From NCBI RefSeq assembly GCF_900590755.1, contig NZ_UUOC01000025.1:124001-188000 (forward strand): 64,000 nt of DNA, in the 5' to 3' direction. Position numbers and translations under genes: made by a program. Source of the DNA: Pseudomonas viridiflava (GTDB lineage: Bacteria; Pseudomonadota; Gammaproteobacteria; Pseudomonadales; Pseudomonadaceae). This document shows positions 26,511-35,744 of the stretch, piece by piece; the first letter of the stretch is position 1; every line of letters starts with the position of its first letter. Under the pieces are notes generated by a model. The model saw nothing but the letters and a program-made list of their open reading frames with translations. It searched no databases and was not told the origin of the DNA.

Positions 26511-27119
26511 ATGAGACACGAAGTTATTGAAAAAAACGTTGGCCTGCTGATGATCCTGATGGTGTTGGCCGTTAGCATCGGCGGCCTGACCCAGATCGTC
26601 CCGCTGTTCTTTCAGGACGTGACCAACAAGCCGGTTGAAGGCATGAAGCCTTACACCGCGCTGCAACTGGAAGGCCGCGACATCTATATCCGCGAAGGCT
26701 GCGTCGGTTGCCATTCGCAGATGATCCGTCCGTTCCGCGCCGAAACCGAACGCTACGGTCATTACTCAGTGGCCGGCGAAAGCGTCTGGGATCACCCGTT
26801 CCTGTGGGGCTCCAAGCGCACCGGGCCGGACCTGGCCCGAGTCGGCGCGCGCTATTCGGATGACTGGCACCGCGCGCACTTGTACAACCCGCGCAACGTC
26901 GTGCCCGAGTCGAAAATGCCGGCGTACCCGTGGCTGGTCACCCAGCAAGTGGACAGCAGCCACACCGAAACCAAGATCAAGGCGATGCGCACCCTGGGTG
27001 TGCCGTACACCGACGCGGATGTCAGCGGCGCGGTTGCCTCCCTCAAAGGCAAGACCGAGATGGACGCGCTGGTGGCCTACCTGCAAGTGCTCGGCACTGC
27101 CATCAAGAGCAAGAGGTGA
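26511..27119 (+). CDS. ccoO: cytochrome cbb3 oxidase subunit II (copy 1)
   Basis: A 202-residue membrane-anchored monoheme cytochrome c. An N-terminal anchor (about 10-30) is followed by the heme-binding CVGCH at 64-68 and an axial methionine candidate in ESKMPAYPW. It passes electrons from CcoP towards CcoN on the periplasmic side. GGAG lies just upstream; it is the second gene of the first cco operon, 3 bp before ccoQ. Confidence 0.97.
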   Translation: MRHEVIEKNVGLLMILMVLAVSIGGLTQIVPLFFQDVTNKPVEGMKPYTALQLEGRDIYIREGCVGCHSQMIRPFRAETERYGHYSVAGESVWDHPFLWGSKRTGPDLARVGARYSDDWHRAHLYNPRNVVPESKMPAYPWLVTQQVDSSHTETKIKAMRTLGVPYTDADVSGAVASLKGKTEMDALVAYLQVLGTAIKSKR

Positions 27120-27122
27120 GCC

Positions 27123-27326
27123 ATGGACATTCAGGATCTACGCGGCCTTGGCACGCTGGTGGTAGCCATTGCATTTATCGGTCTGTCGCTGTGGGTATTC
27201 AGCAGCAAGCGCAACGCTGAGTTCGCCGAAGCCCGCCTGGCGCCGTTTGCCGACGAGCCGTTGCTCACACCGGCCGAAGAGCACCTTCAACAAGAGCAGC
27301 CTGCTGTACGGAGTAACCAGCCATGA
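27123..27326 (+). CDS. ccoQ: cbb3 oxidase assembly/stability subunit CcoQ (copy 1)
   Basis: A 67-residue protein with one membrane helix (about 8-25: [17 protein letters not shown]) and a charged tail. CcoQ proteins stabilise the complex. Its stop overlaps the ccoP start (ATGA), showing tight coupling. Confidence 0.93.
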   Translation: MDIQDLRGLGTLVVAIAFIGLSLWVFSSKRNAEFAEARLAPFADEPLLTPAEEHLQQEQPAVRSNQP

Positions 27327-28273
27327 CCACTTTCTGGAGCACCTATATCTGCGTGCTGACCCTCGGCAGCCTGATCGGCCTGACCTGGCTATTGGTCGGC
27401 ACACGCAAGGGCGAAACCAAAGGCAGCACCGACCAGACCATGGGACACAGCTTCGATGGCATCGAGGAGTATGACAATCCGCTGCCCAAGTGGTGGTTCT
27501 TGCTGTTCGCCGGGACCCTGGTGTTCGCGGTGGGTTACCTGATCCTCTATCCGGGTCTGGGTAATTGGAAAGGCGTGTTGCCCGGCTACGAAAACGGCTG
27601 GACCGGGGTCAATGAATGGCAGAAGGAAATGGACAAAGCGGACGCTCGTTTTGGTCCGATCTTCGCCAAATTTGCCGCGATGCCCCTGGAAGAAGTGGCC
27701 CAGGATCCACAAGCACTGAAGATGGGCGGCCGCCTGTTCGCGTCCAATTGTTCGGTATGCCACGGCTCCGATGCCAAAGGTGCTTATGGCTTCCCGAACC
27801 TGACCGATACCAACTGGCGCTGGGGCGGCAACGCCGAAACCATCAAGACCACCATCATGGGCGGTCGTATGGCGGCAATGCCGGGATGGGGCGCGATCAT
27901 CGGCGAAGAAGGTGTGAAAAACGTCGCCGCGTACGTGCGCCGTTCCCTGGCCGGTCTGCCGTTGCCTGCCGATGACAAAGCCGATCTGGCAGCCGGACAG
28001 CAAGTGTTCAGCTCGACCTGTGTAGCCTGTCATGGCGCAACGGGTAAAGGCACCGAAGCAATGGGCGCTCCCAACCTCACACAACCGGGCGGTTTCATCT
28101 ACGGCACCAGTCTGGCTCAGTTGCAGCAGACCATTCGTCTTGGTCGCCAAGGTCATATGCCTGCTCAGGCCGATTTGTTGGGCAATGACAAAGTACAGCT
28201 GCTGGCCGCTTATGTTTTCAGCCTGTCGAAGGGTCCTGATCAACTCGTCGACACGGCCAAGCCGGCGCAGTAG
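27323..28273 (+). CDS. ccoP: cytochrome cbb3 oxidase diheme subunit III (copy 1)
   Basis: A 316-residue membrane-anchored diheme cytochrome c. There are two N-terminal helices (about 5-25 and 57-77), the first of which precedes the conserved [17 protein letters not shown], then heme motifs CSVCH (143-147) and CVACH (233-237). It accepts electrons from the bc1 complex or soluble cytochromes. Compared with copy 2 it lacks about 13 residues just before the [10 protein letters not shown] segment. Last gene of the first operon; a hairpin terminator follows. Confidence 0.96.
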   Translation: MTTFWSTYICVLTLGSLIGLTWLLVGTRKGETKGSTDQTMGHSFDGIEEYDNPLPKWWFLLFAGTLVFAVGYLILYPGLGNWKGVLPGYENGWTGVNEWQKEMDKADARFGPIFAKFAAMPLEEVAQDPQALKMGGRLFASNCSVCHGSDAKGAYGFPNLTDTNWRWGGNAETIKTTIMGGRMAAMPGWGAIIGEEGVKNVAAYVRRSLAGLPLPADDKADLAAGQQVFSSTCVACHGATGKGTEAMGAPNLTQPGGFIYGTSLAQLQQTIRLGRQGHMPAQADLLGNDKVQLLAAYVFSLSKGPDQLVDTAKPAQ

Positions 28274-28304
28274 CAAAAAGAGCATCACTGTGGACCCCTT
28301 CAAC

Positions 28305-28340
28305 GCCGCACCCTGCAATTGGGTGCGGTGGTCCCTTTTT
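28305..28340 (+). terminator. terminator after first cco operon
   Basis: CCGCACCC-TGCAATT-GGGTGCGG followed by TGGTCCCTTTTTCC. The stem is good; the T-run begins a few bases late. Confidence 0.65.
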
Positions 28341-28474
28341 CCAGATCCCCCCGAATTGAAATGCGCTTCACTTTCCTGTGGGAGTGGTGCTTGGTCTGGG
28401 CGGCATTCCGACGATAAGGTTTAGGTCATGTGCCTGTAGATCGCGGTCACCTTATCGAGACGTTGGTAGCTACA

Positions 28475-29563
28475 CATCTTTTTGGGTACATATCCATTAG
28501 CTGGGTAACGGCTAGTTATGGTTGCGCCCTTACGGCGCCTCACTTTTGATAGAGCCGGAATGCCGGCCCAGTCAAAAGTAAGCAAAACGCTCTTGCCCAA
28601 CCACTCGGTCCCTCGCCTAGGCTCGGCATGCCCGTAATCCGACATTGATTCGGCGGGCCGCCGCGAAGGGCCATCCCTGGCCCAGCGCGGCTAAACCGGC
28701 GTCCATGCCCTGCTTTTCAATCAAGAGCGCCCCACCGCCTCAATGTCGGCTTCCGGCCAGCGTGGTTTGACGGGGCGCTTAAGATCAAAAACAAAAGCGA
28801 ACGAGGCGGCCTGATAGCCGACCTGTTCTTTAATTCGTTCGCGGTTTTTGGTGTGTCAGCTGTTTATTCGCTACCTGAACATCGCCATCGCGGGCAAGCG
28901 CGCTCCTACTGGGTGCGAGGTTTATGAGCGATTTTAACCGGCCTGCAACCTCTTCTGCGCCGGAGCCAACGCTATCGCGAGCAAGCTCACTCCTACAGTT
29001 GAAATGCAAACCCTGTTGGAGCGGGTGGGCGGCATTCCGACTTGCCCGCGAATCAGGCGCCTACCTGGTCTGGCAGGTTTACCGCGTCATCGTTCTTCGC
29101 GGGCAAGCCTCGCTCCAACGGATCGGGTGATCGTAGGAGCGCGCTTGCCCGCGATGGCGATGTCCAGGTAACGAATAAATAGCTGATACGAAAAAATCGC
29201 GAGCGAGTTGAAAAATAGGCCGGCTCTCAGGCCGCCTCACGCGCTTTTGATTTGGCTTTTGATCTTAGGCGCCCCGTTAAACCACGCTGGCCGAGCGCGG
29301 AGCTTGAACCGTGGGTAACCCGGCAGGACGCCGGGTTAGCCGCACTGGGCCAGGGATGGCCCTTTGCGGCGGCCCACGGTTGAAGGTCTGCGGGAGGGTA
29401 CACCGAGCCTAAGCGAGGTGCCGAGTGGTGGGGCAAGGACCTTTTGGTTACTTTTGGCTGGGCCGGCATTCCGGGCTGTTTGCCAAAAGTGACCCGCTGT
29501 AAGAGCGGAACCGTAAGTGGCCATTACCGCAGAAATGGATATGTACCCAAAACAAAATGTGCA
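28475..29563. repeat. approximately 1.1-kb imperfect palindrome
   Basis: The left arm (about 28475-28909) and right arm (about 29133-29563) are inverted copies over their full length with small gaps. Both contain GGGTACATATCCATT, GGAATGCCGGCCCAG, CCACTCGG, GGGCCATCCCTGGCCCAG, CCAGCGTGGTTT, AAGATCAAAA, AGGCGGCCTGA, TATTCG(C/T)TACCTG and CATCGCCATCGCGGGCAAGC when read outward to inward. The spacer (28910-29132) holds further REP arms such as TATCGCGAGCAAGCTCACTC. It is non-coding by inspection. Confidence 0.85.
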
Positions 29564-29854
29564 GACATCCATACCCAATGTCGACAAGCACCGCCCCCAC
29601 AAGGGCCCAGCGCCAACTTCGCGAACACCACAACCCGACCAAAGCACAGCCCCACCCTTTCCTCCCCCGACTTTCACGACTAAGCTTGCCCGTTAGTGGA
29701 CTGGCAAAGCTGGCCACAGGCCAAGTGAAAGGAAAGTGCCCGACATTCGTGCTTCGCAGACGCTGAATCGCAGGTAAAACAAGGCGTTCAGCCACTGCCA
29801 ATGTCCGCCACTGACGTCCCAGTACTCACACGTCCTGTACCCTCCAGTAATTTT

Positions 29855-29876
29855 CTGTCCACTCGGACAGGTTTTT
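29855..29876 (+). terminator. weak hairpin with T-run upstream of ccoN copy 2
   Basis: CTGTCC-ACTC-GGACAG followed by GTTTTTCC. It might block read-through from the repeat region into the second operon. The stem is short. Confidence 0.35.
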
Positions 29877-30008
29877 CCATTACGCTCCGCGTCGGAATAT
29901 GCCTGGAACGGCCGCAGAAGACACTTCGACGAGCATTTATCCCATGCCCGTCGATGCCTGCGCCCCAGCTTCAAACTCTAATAAATATTCAAACCGTGGA
30001 ACCTGACA

Positions 30009-31451
30009 ATGAGCACAGCAATCGGTCCGACCGCTTATAACTATAAGGTGGTTCGCCAGTTCGCCATCATGACGGTGGTCTGGGGCATCCTCGGCATGGG
30101 GCTTGGCGTCTTCATCGCCGCGCAACTGGTGTGGCCGGACCTGAACATGGGTCTGGAATGGACGACCTTCGGCCGATTGCGACCGCTGCACACCAACCTG
30201 GTGATTTTCGCCTTCGGGGGCTGTGCGCTGTTTGGCACCTCTTATTACGTGGTGCAGCGCACCTGTCAGACCCGGTTGATCTCCGACGGCATGGCGGCGT
30301 TCACCTTCTGGGGCTGGCAAGCGGTGATTCTCAGTGCAGTGATCACGCTTCCGCTGGGTTACACCACCACCAAGGAATACGCCGAACTGGAATGGCCGAT
30401 CGCTATTCTGCTGGCGATTGTCTGGATCACCTACGGCGCGGTGTTCTTCGGCACCATCGTCAAGCGCAAGACCAAGCACATCTATGTCGGCAACTGGTTC
30501 TACGGGGCCTTTATCGTGGTGACGGCGATGCTGCACATCGTCAACCACATGTCCTTGCCCGTCAGCCTGTTCAAATCCTATTCCGCCTACTCCGGCGCCA
30601 CCGATGCGATGATCCAGTGGTGGTACGGGCACAACGCGGTGGGCTTTTTCCTGACCACGGGCTTCCTCGGCATGATGTATTACTTCGTGCCCAAGCAAGC
30701 CGAGCGGCCGATTTACTCGTATCGCCTGTCCATCGTGCATTTCTGGGCGCTGATCACCCTGTACATCTGGGCCGGTCCGCACCATTTGCACTACACCGCC
30801 CTGCCCGACTGGGCGCAATCGCTGGGCATGGTGATGTCGATCATTCTGCTGGCGCCCAGCTGGGGCGGGATGATCAACGGCATGATGACGCTGTCCGGCG
30901 CCTGGCATAAGTTGCGCACCGACCCGATTCTGCGATTCCTGGTGGTGTCCCTGGCGTTCTACGGCATGTCGACCTTCGAAGGTCCGATGATGGCCATTAA
31001 GACGGTCAACTCCTTGTCGCACTACACCGACTGGACCATCGGCCACGTTCACGCGGGCGCACTGGGCTGGGTGGCGATGATCTCCATCGGCGCGGTGTAT
31101 CACATGATCCCGAAGGTCTTCGGTCGGCCGCAGATGCACAGCATTGGCCTGATCAACACCCACTTCTGGCTGGCGACCATCGGCACCGTGCTGTACATCG
31201 CTTCGATGTGGGTCAACGGCATCACCCAAGGCCTGATGTGGCGAGCGATCAACGACGACGGCACCCTGACGTATTCCTTCGTCGAAGCCCTGCAAGCCAG
31301 CCATCCGGGCTACATCGTGCGCATGGTCGGCGGCGCTTTCTTCGCCAGCGGCATGCTGTTCATGGCCTACAACGTGTGGCGCACCGTACGCGCATCCGAT
31401 CCGGTTGAAGCTGAAGCCGCTGCCCAGATCGCTGCCGTTGGAGCCCACTGA
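30009..31451 (+). CDS. ccoN: cytochrome cbb3 oxidase subunit I (copy 2)
   Basis: A 480-residue catalytic subunit, paralogue of 25076-26500, with the same helices and histidine motifs ([21 protein letters not shown]). Differences cluster near the termini and in loops such as [12 protein letters not shown] versus [12 protein letters not shown]. Two tandem cco operons are usual in Pseudomonas, one often under ANR; I cannot see an ANR box before this copy. The stop overlaps the ccoO start (TGATG). Confidence 0.97.
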   Translation: MSTAIGPTAYNYKVVRQFAIMTVVWGILGMGLGVFIAAQLVWPDLNMGLEWTTFGRLRPLHTNLVIFAFGGCALFGTSYYVVQRTCQTRLISDGMAAFTFWGWQAVILSAVITLPLGYTTTKEYAELEWPIAILLAIVWITYGAVFFGTIVKRKTKHIYVGNWFYGAFIVVTAMLHIVNHMSLPVSLFKSYSAYSGATDAMIQWWYGHNAVGFFLTTGFLGMMYYFVPKQAERPIYSYRLSIVHFWALITLYIWAGPHHLHYTALPDWAQSLGMVMSIILLAPSWGGMINGMMTLSGAWHKLRTDPILRFLVVSLAFYGMSTFEGPMMAIKTVNSLSHYTDWTIGHVHAGALGWVAMISIGAVYHMIPKVFGRPQMHSIGLINTHFWLATIGTVLYIASMWVNGITQGLMWRAINDDGTLTYSFVEALQASHPGYIVRMVGGAFFASGMLFMAYNVWRTVRASDPVEAEAAAQIAAVGAH

Positions 31452-32059
31452 TGAAGCATGAAGTCGTTGAGAAGAACATTGGCCTGCTGGCTTTCTTCAT
31501 GGTCATTGCCGTGAGCATCGGCGGCCTGACCCAGATCGTCCCGCTGTTTTTTCAGGACGTGACCAACAAGCCGGTTGAAGGCATGAAGCCACGCACTGCG
31601 CTGGAAGTAGAAGGCCGGGATGTGTACATCGCCAACGGTTGTGTCGGCTGCCACTCACAGATGATCCGCCCGTTCCGCGCAGAAACCGAACGTTACGGGC
31701 ACTACTCGGTGGCGGGCGAAAGCGTCTGGGACCATCCATTCCTGTGGGGGTCCAAGCGTACCGGGCCGGATCTGGCGCGGGTCGGCGGCCGCTATTCGGA
31801 TGACTGGCACCGCGCCCATTTGTACAACCCGCGCAACGTAGTGCCCGAGTCGAAAATGCCGGCTTATCCGTTCCTGGTCGAGAAGCGGCTGGACGGCAAG
31901 GAGACCGCGAAGAAGCTGCAGGTCCTGCGCACACTCGGCACGCCGTACACCGACGAAGACATCGCCGGTGCTCAGGACGCGGTCAAGGGCAAGACTGAAA
32001 TGGATGCACTGGTGGCCTATCTGCAAGGCCTTGGCACCATCATTAAAAGCAAACGGTGA
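31451..32059 (+). CDS. ccoO: cytochrome cbb3 oxidase subunit II (copy 2)
   Basis: A 202-residue monoheme cytochrome c subunit, the same length as copy 1, with an N-terminal anchor and CVGCH at 64-68. It diverges from copy 1 mainly in the loop after ESKMPAYP ([19 protein letters not shown]). Translationally coupled to ccoN. Confidence 0.97.
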   Translation: MKHEVVEKNIGLLAFFMVIAVSIGGLTQIVPLFFQDVTNKPVEGMKPRTALEVEGRDVYIANGCVGCHSQMIRPFRAETERYGHYSVAGESVWDHPFLWGSKRTGPDLARVGGRYSDDWHRAHLYNPRNVVPESKMPAYPFLVEKRLDGKETAKKLQVLRTLGTPYTDEDIAGAQDAVKGKTEMDALVAYLQGLGTIIKSKR

Positions 32060-32064
32060 TCTTG

Positions 32065-32253
32065 ATGGATATCGGGATGATTCGTGGCCTTGGCACTCTG
32101 GTGGTGATGGTGGCCTTTATTGGTCTGGCGCTCTGGGTGTTCAGCCCCCGGCGCAAATCAGAATTTGACGACGCAACCTTGCTGCCCTTCGCGGACGATC
32201 CCGAAGCCATCAAGAAGGTCGAGCAGGAACAAGCTTCCAGGAGCGGCAAATGA
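32065..32253 (+). CDS. ccoQ: cbb3 oxidase subunit CcoQ (copy 2)
   Basis: A 62-residue single-helix protein (GTLVVMVAFIGLALWVF). I prefer ATG 32065, which aligns with [10 protein letters not shown] of copy 1; an in-frame GTG at 32056 overlaps the ccoO stop. Its stop overlaps the ccoP start. Confidence 0.9.
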   Translation: MDIGMIRGLGTLVVMVAFIGLALWVFSPRRKSEFDDATLLPFADDPEAIKKVEQEQASRSGK

Positions 32254-33227
32254 GTATTTTTTGGAGTCTGTACGTCACCGTCCTGACCCTGGGCACCATC
32301 TTTGCCCTGACCTGGTTGTTGCTGTCGACCCGCAAAGGCCAGCGCGACGAAGCCACTGAAGAAACCGTCGGCCACTCCTTCGACGGCATTGAGGAATACG
32401 ACAACCCGCTGCCCAAGTGGTGGTTCATGCTGTTTGTCGCCACCATCATCTTCGCCCTGGGCTATCTGGTGCTTTACCCCGGTCTGGGCAACTGGAAAGG
32501 CCTGTTGCCGGGCTACAGCTACATGGATAACGAGAAGAAAATCGAGTTTTCCAACGGCGAGCAGGGCTGGACCGGCGTGCACGAATGGGAAAAGGAAATG
32601 GCCCGTTCTGAGGCGCGATTCGGCCCGATCTTCGCCAAATTTGCATCAATGCCCATCGAAGAGGTAGCTAAAGATCCCCAGGCCCTGAAAATGGGTGGCC
32701 GCCTGTTCGCCTCCAATTGCTCGGTGTGTCACGGCTCCGATGCCAAGGGCGCTTATGGCTTCCCCAACCTGACCGATGCCGACTGGCGCTGGGGCGGCGA
32801 GCCGCAAACCATCAAGACCACCATCATGGGCGGCCGCCACGCAGTGATGCCTGCCTGGGCAGAAGTGGTCGGCGAACAAGGCGTGCGGGATGTAGCGGCT
32901 TATGTGGTGACCCAACTGGATGGCCGCAAGTTGCCGGAAGATGCCAAGGCTGATGTGGCCGCCGGGCAGAAGATCTTCGCCACCAACTGCGTCGCCTGCC
33001 ACGGCCCACAAGGCAAAGGCACGCCGGCCATGGGCGCTCCAGACCTGACCCATCCTGGCGCATTTATCTACGGTTCCAGCTTCGCGCAATTGCAACAAAC
33101 CATCCGCTACGGCCGCCAGGGTCAGATGCCAGCGCAGGAAGCGATTCAGGGTAACGACAAGGTGCATATCCTTGCGGCTTATGTTTACAGCTTGTCACAT
33201 GGGGAGAAGCCAGAAGCGGCGGAATAA
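32250..33227 (+). CDS. ccoP: cytochrome cbb3 oxidase diheme subunit III (copy 2)
   Basis: A 325-residue diheme cytochrome c with two N-terminal helices, CSVCH and CVACH motifs. Relative to copy 1 it has an extra charged stretch (YMDNEKKIEFSNGEQ) between the second helix and the WEKEM segment, on the periplasmic face. It closes the second operon; a REP pair follows. Confidence 0.96.
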   Translation: MSIFWSLYVTVLTLGTIFALTWLLLSTRKGQRDEATEETVGHSFDGIEEYDNPLPKWWFMLFVATIIFALGYLVLYPGLGNWKGLLPGYSYMDNEKKIEFSNGEQGWTGVHEWEKEMARSEARFGPIFAKFASMPIEEVAKDPQALKMGGRLFASNCSVCHGSDAKGAYGFPNLTDADWRWGGEPQTIKTTIMGGRHAVMPAWAEVVGEQGVRDVAAYVVTQLDGRKLPEDAKADVAAGQKIFATNCVACHGPQGKGTPAMGAPDLTHPGAFIYGSSFAQLQQTIRYGRQGQMPAQEAIQGNDKVHILAAYVYSLSHGEKPEAAE

Positions 33228-33235
33228 ACCCCTGC

Positions 33236-33310
33236 CTGTAGGAGCTGCCGAAGGCTGCGAAAGCGGCGTGTCAGAAGAACACCATTCGCAGCCTTCGGCA
33301 GCTCCTACAG
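33236..33310. repeat. REP inverted pair (GAGCTGCCGAAGGCTGCGAA type)
   Basis: Inverted arms CTGTAGGAGCTGCCGAAGGC and complement, 8 bp after the ccoP copy 2 stop. Confidence 0.9.
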
Positions 33311-33352
33311 TTCATTGACCTACACAAAAACTGCCCCCCATCCACAAGTCAA

Positions 33353-33366
33353 TTGACCCGGGTCAC
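33353..33366 (+). promoter_or_regulatory. ANR-like site before ccoG
   Basis: TTGACCCGGGTCAC resembles the FNR/ANR consensus TTGAT-N4-ATCAA with a change in each half. It lies 93 bp before the ccoG start. The maturation genes for cbb3 oxidases are common ANR targets, and anr itself is in this window. Confidence 0.5.
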
Positions 33367-33458
33367 CACCTTCTACACTTGTTTACACTAGGATTCGCCG
33401 TGACCCCGGGCGGCATGCACTGACCGAGGCATTTTTCCACTGCCGTGGGACAACACCG

Positions 33459-34871
33459 ATGAGCAACAACATTCCTGTAGTCAACGTCACGCCGCCACCT
33501 AAAAACGATAACCACACGGTCGATCTCTACGCCTCCCGTGAAAAAATCTACACCCGCGCCTTTACCGGGATATTCCGCAATTTGCGCATGCTCGGCGGCG
33601 CTCTGCTGTTCCTGATTTACTTCGGCACCGTCTGGCTGAACTGGGGCGGGCATCAGGCGGTTTGGTGGAACTTGCCGGAGCGCAAGTTCTACATCTTCGG
33701 CGCGACCTTCTGGCCGCAGGATTTCATTCTGCTATCCGGCATCCTGATCATCAGCGCCTTCGGCCTGTTCTTCATCACCGTTTACGCCGGACGCATCTGG
33801 TGCGGCTATACCTGCCCGCAAAGCGTCTGGACCTGGATTTTCATGTGGTGCGAAAAGGTCACCGAAGGCGATCGCAACCAGCGCATCAAGCTCGACAAAG
33901 CACCCATGAGCGCCAACAAGTTCGTGCGTAAATTTGCCAAGCACAGCCTGTGGTTGCTGATCGGTCTGGTCACCGGGCTGACCTTCGTTGGCTATTTCTC
34001 GCCCATTCGCGACCTGATCACTGAACTGGTCACCGGCCAGGCCGATGGCTGGGCGTATTTCTGGGTCGGTTTCTTCACCCTCGCCACCTACGGCAACGCG
34101 GGCTGGCTGCGCGAGCAGGTGTGCATTTACATGTGCCCCTATGCACGCTTCCAAAGCGTGATGTTCGACAAGGACACCCTGATCGTGTCCTACGACCCAC
34201 GCCGTGGCGAAAAACGTGGCCCGCGTAAAAAGGATCTGGACTACAAGGCGCAAGGCTTGGGCGATTGCATCGACTGCACAATGTGCGTTCAGGTCTGCCC
34301 GACTGGTATCGATATCCGCGACGGCCTGCAAGTGGAGTGCATCGGTTGCGCCGCCTGCATCGACGCCTGCGACACCATCATGGACAAGATGAATTACCCT
34401 CGCGGCCTGATCAGCTACACCACCGAACACAACCTGTCCGGCCAGGTCACCAACAAGCTGCGCCCAAGGCTAATCGGTTATGCGCTGGTGTTGCTGCTGA
34501 TGATCGGCCTGCTGGTTTCTGCATTTTTCATGCGCTCGCTGGTGGGTTTCGACGTCAGTAAGGACCGCGTTTTGTATCGGGAAAACGCCGAAGGCCGGAT
34601 CGAGAACGTCTATAGCCTGAAGGTCATGAACAAGGATCAGGTCGACCATACCTATGTGCTGGACGCCACCGGTCTGCCTGACCTGAAACTACAGGGTCGT
34701 CGCGAATTCCGGGTGCCTGCCGGGGAAATCTTCAGCATGCCGGTGGAGCTTTCCATCGCTCCCGAGAAGCTACCGTCGAGTACCAACGAGGTGATCTTCA
34801 TCCTCAAGGACGCCGACGGCGACAGTCATGCCGAAACCAAGAGCCGGTTCATCGGCCCTCAAGTTCGTTAA
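33459..34871 (+). CDS. ccoG: cbb3 oxidase accessory iron-sulfur protein CcoG
   Basis: A 470-residue membrane protein with about five helices and cysteine groups CGYTCPQ, CIYMCPYAR and a ferredoxin-type pair CIDCTMCVQVCP / CIGCAACIDACD (about 270-300). The C-terminal third is a periplasmic Ig-like domain. CcoG (FixG, RdxA) is thought to reduce copper for insertion into CcoN. First gene of ccoGHIS; 11 bp to the ccoH start. Confidence 0.95.
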   Translation: MSNNIPVVNVTPPPKNDNHTVDLYASREKIYTRAFTGIFRNLRMLGGALLFLIYFGTVWLNWGGHQAVWWNLPERKFYIFGATFWPQDFILLSGILIISAFGLFFITVYAGRIWCGYTCPQSVWTWIFMWCEKVTEGDRNQRIKLDKAPMSANKFVRKFAKHSLWLLIGLVTGLTFVGYFSPIRDLITELVTGQADGWAYFWVGFFTLATYGNAGWLREQVCIYMCPYARFQSVMFDKDTLIVSYDPRRGEKRGPRKKDLDYKAQGLGDCIDCTMCVQVCPTGIDIRDGLQVECIGCAACIDACDTIMDKMNYPRGLISYTTEHNLSGQVTNKLRPRLIGYALVLLLMIGLLVSAFFMRSLVGFDVSKDRVLYRENAEGRIENVYSLKVMNKDQVDHTYVLDATGLPDLKLQGRREFRVPAGEIFSMPVELSIAPEKLPSSTNEVIFILKDADGDSHAETKSRFIGPQVR

Positions 34872-34882
34872 AGAGAGTGATC

Positions 34883-35422
34883 ATGTCCGTCGCAACTGCG
34901 CAAAGCCCCTGGTACAAGCACCTCTGGCCATGGATCATCATCGGCATCCTGACCTGCTCGGTGACCTTGTCGCTGACCATGGTAACCATCGCCGTCAACA
35001 ACCCGGACAACCTGGTCAACGACAACTATTACGAAGCGGGCAAAGGCATCAACCGCTCTCTGGACCGCGAACTGCTAGCCCAGACCCTGAAGCTCAAGGC
35101 CAGCGTGCACCTGGACGAGCTGACCGGCGAAGCCGACTTGCGCCTGAGCGGCAACAGCCGTCCGCAAAGCCTGGAACTGAACCTGATCTCACCGACTCAG
35201 CCGCAAAAGGATCGGCGGATCATGCTCACCCAAAGCAGCACCGAGCCAGGTCGTTACATCGGGCAATTGACTGACAAGGTCGAAGGCCGTCGCTTCGTGG
35301 AACTGCTGGGCATAGAGGGTGGGCAGACTTGGCGGCTGTTCGAAGAAGAACAGATCAGCCACGATAAAGACCTGGCCCTGGGTGATGAAGCGATTCAGGG
35401 TGCGGAAGATTTGAAAAAATGA
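34883..35422 (+). CDS. ccoH: cbb3 oxidase assembly protein CcoH (FixH)
   Basis: A 179-residue protein with one N-terminal helix (about 17-38) and a periplasmic domain of the FixH family, needed for stable cbb3 assembly with the copper ATPase. I use ATG 34883; an in-frame GTG lies two codons upstream. A 322-bp REP-rich gap separates it from ccoI. Confidence 0.92.
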   Translation: MSVATAQSPWYKHLWPWIIIGILTCSVTLSLTMVTIAVNNPDNLVNDNYYEAGKGINRSLDRELLAQTLKLKASVHLDELTGEADLRLSGNSRPQSLELNLISPTQPQKDRRIMLTQSSTEPGRYIGQLTDKVEGRRFVELLGIEGGQTWRLFEEEQISHDKDLALGDEAIQGAEDLKK

Positions 35423-35495
35423 TGCCGTCACCCATTACCTGTAGGAGTTTGCCCGTCGGTGGGACGCCGCGCTTTCGCGCAGCAAACATGGGGCC

Positions 35496-35607
35496 CTGTA
35501 GGAGTGAGCTTGCTCGCGATCGGCTGCGAAGCAGTCGTGAAAAAAGCTGGATTCAACACCGCAGGAAAGCCGTTCCGGCTCTATCGCGAGCAAGCTCACT
35601 CCTACAG
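35496..35607. repeat. REP inverted pair (GAGTGAGCTTGCTCGCGA type)
   Basis: CTGTAGGAGTGAGCTTGCTC on the left, and CTATCGCGAGCAAGCTCACT then CCTACAG on the right; the same family as 1041-1133 with a longer spacer. Confidence 0.88.
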
Positions 35608-35643
35608 AAAAAGCTGTTCAATTCAGAAGGTTATTTTTTTGAT

Positions 35644-35721
35644 GAGAGCGAACTTGTTCGCGAGAGGGCCTTATTGGTGCACCGAGCAGCCCGCTCTCGC
35701 CAACAAGTTGGCTCCTACAGG
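35644..35721. repeat. REP inverted pair (GCGAACTTGTTCGCGAGAGGGC type)
   Basis: GAGAGCGAACTTGTTCGCGA on the left and CTCGCCAACAAGTTGGCTCC then TACAGG on the right. The arms differ slightly, as if two related units were paired. It ends 23 bp before the ccoI start. Confidence 0.75.
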
Positions 35722-35744
35722 TGTTGCGCTGCGACCATAAAGAC

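Larger units (their letters stand above)
28341..30008. other. 1.7-kb gene-free region between the two cco operons
   Basis: No credible gene. Most of it is the large inverted repeat described separately (28475-29563). The frames inside it translate to low-quality peptides on both arms, as expected of repeat DNA. From 29564 to 30008 I see only a CTGTCC-ACTC-GGACAG-GTTTTT hairpin at 29855-29876. No clear ANR box lies before ccoN copy 2. Confidence 0.6.
35423..35744. other. 322-bp REP-filled gap between ccoH and ccoI
   Basis: No gene. It holds a partial CCTGTAGGAGTTTGCCCGTC unit near 35439, a REP pair at 35496-35607 and another at 35644-35721. It may uncouple ccoIS expression from ccoGH. Confidence 0.7.

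Noticed and set aside
28421..29677. Small open frames with WAGIP...NGYVPK text near both ends of the large palindrome
   Set aside because: They are mirror translations of the repeat arms, differ by frameshifts, and lack ribosome sites; treated as non-coding repeat DNA.
29937..31448. 503-codon minus-strand frame over ccoN copy 2 (and a similar one over copy 1)
   Set aside because: The same shadow appears over both ccoN copies because the sense genes are conserved; composition is not protein-like.
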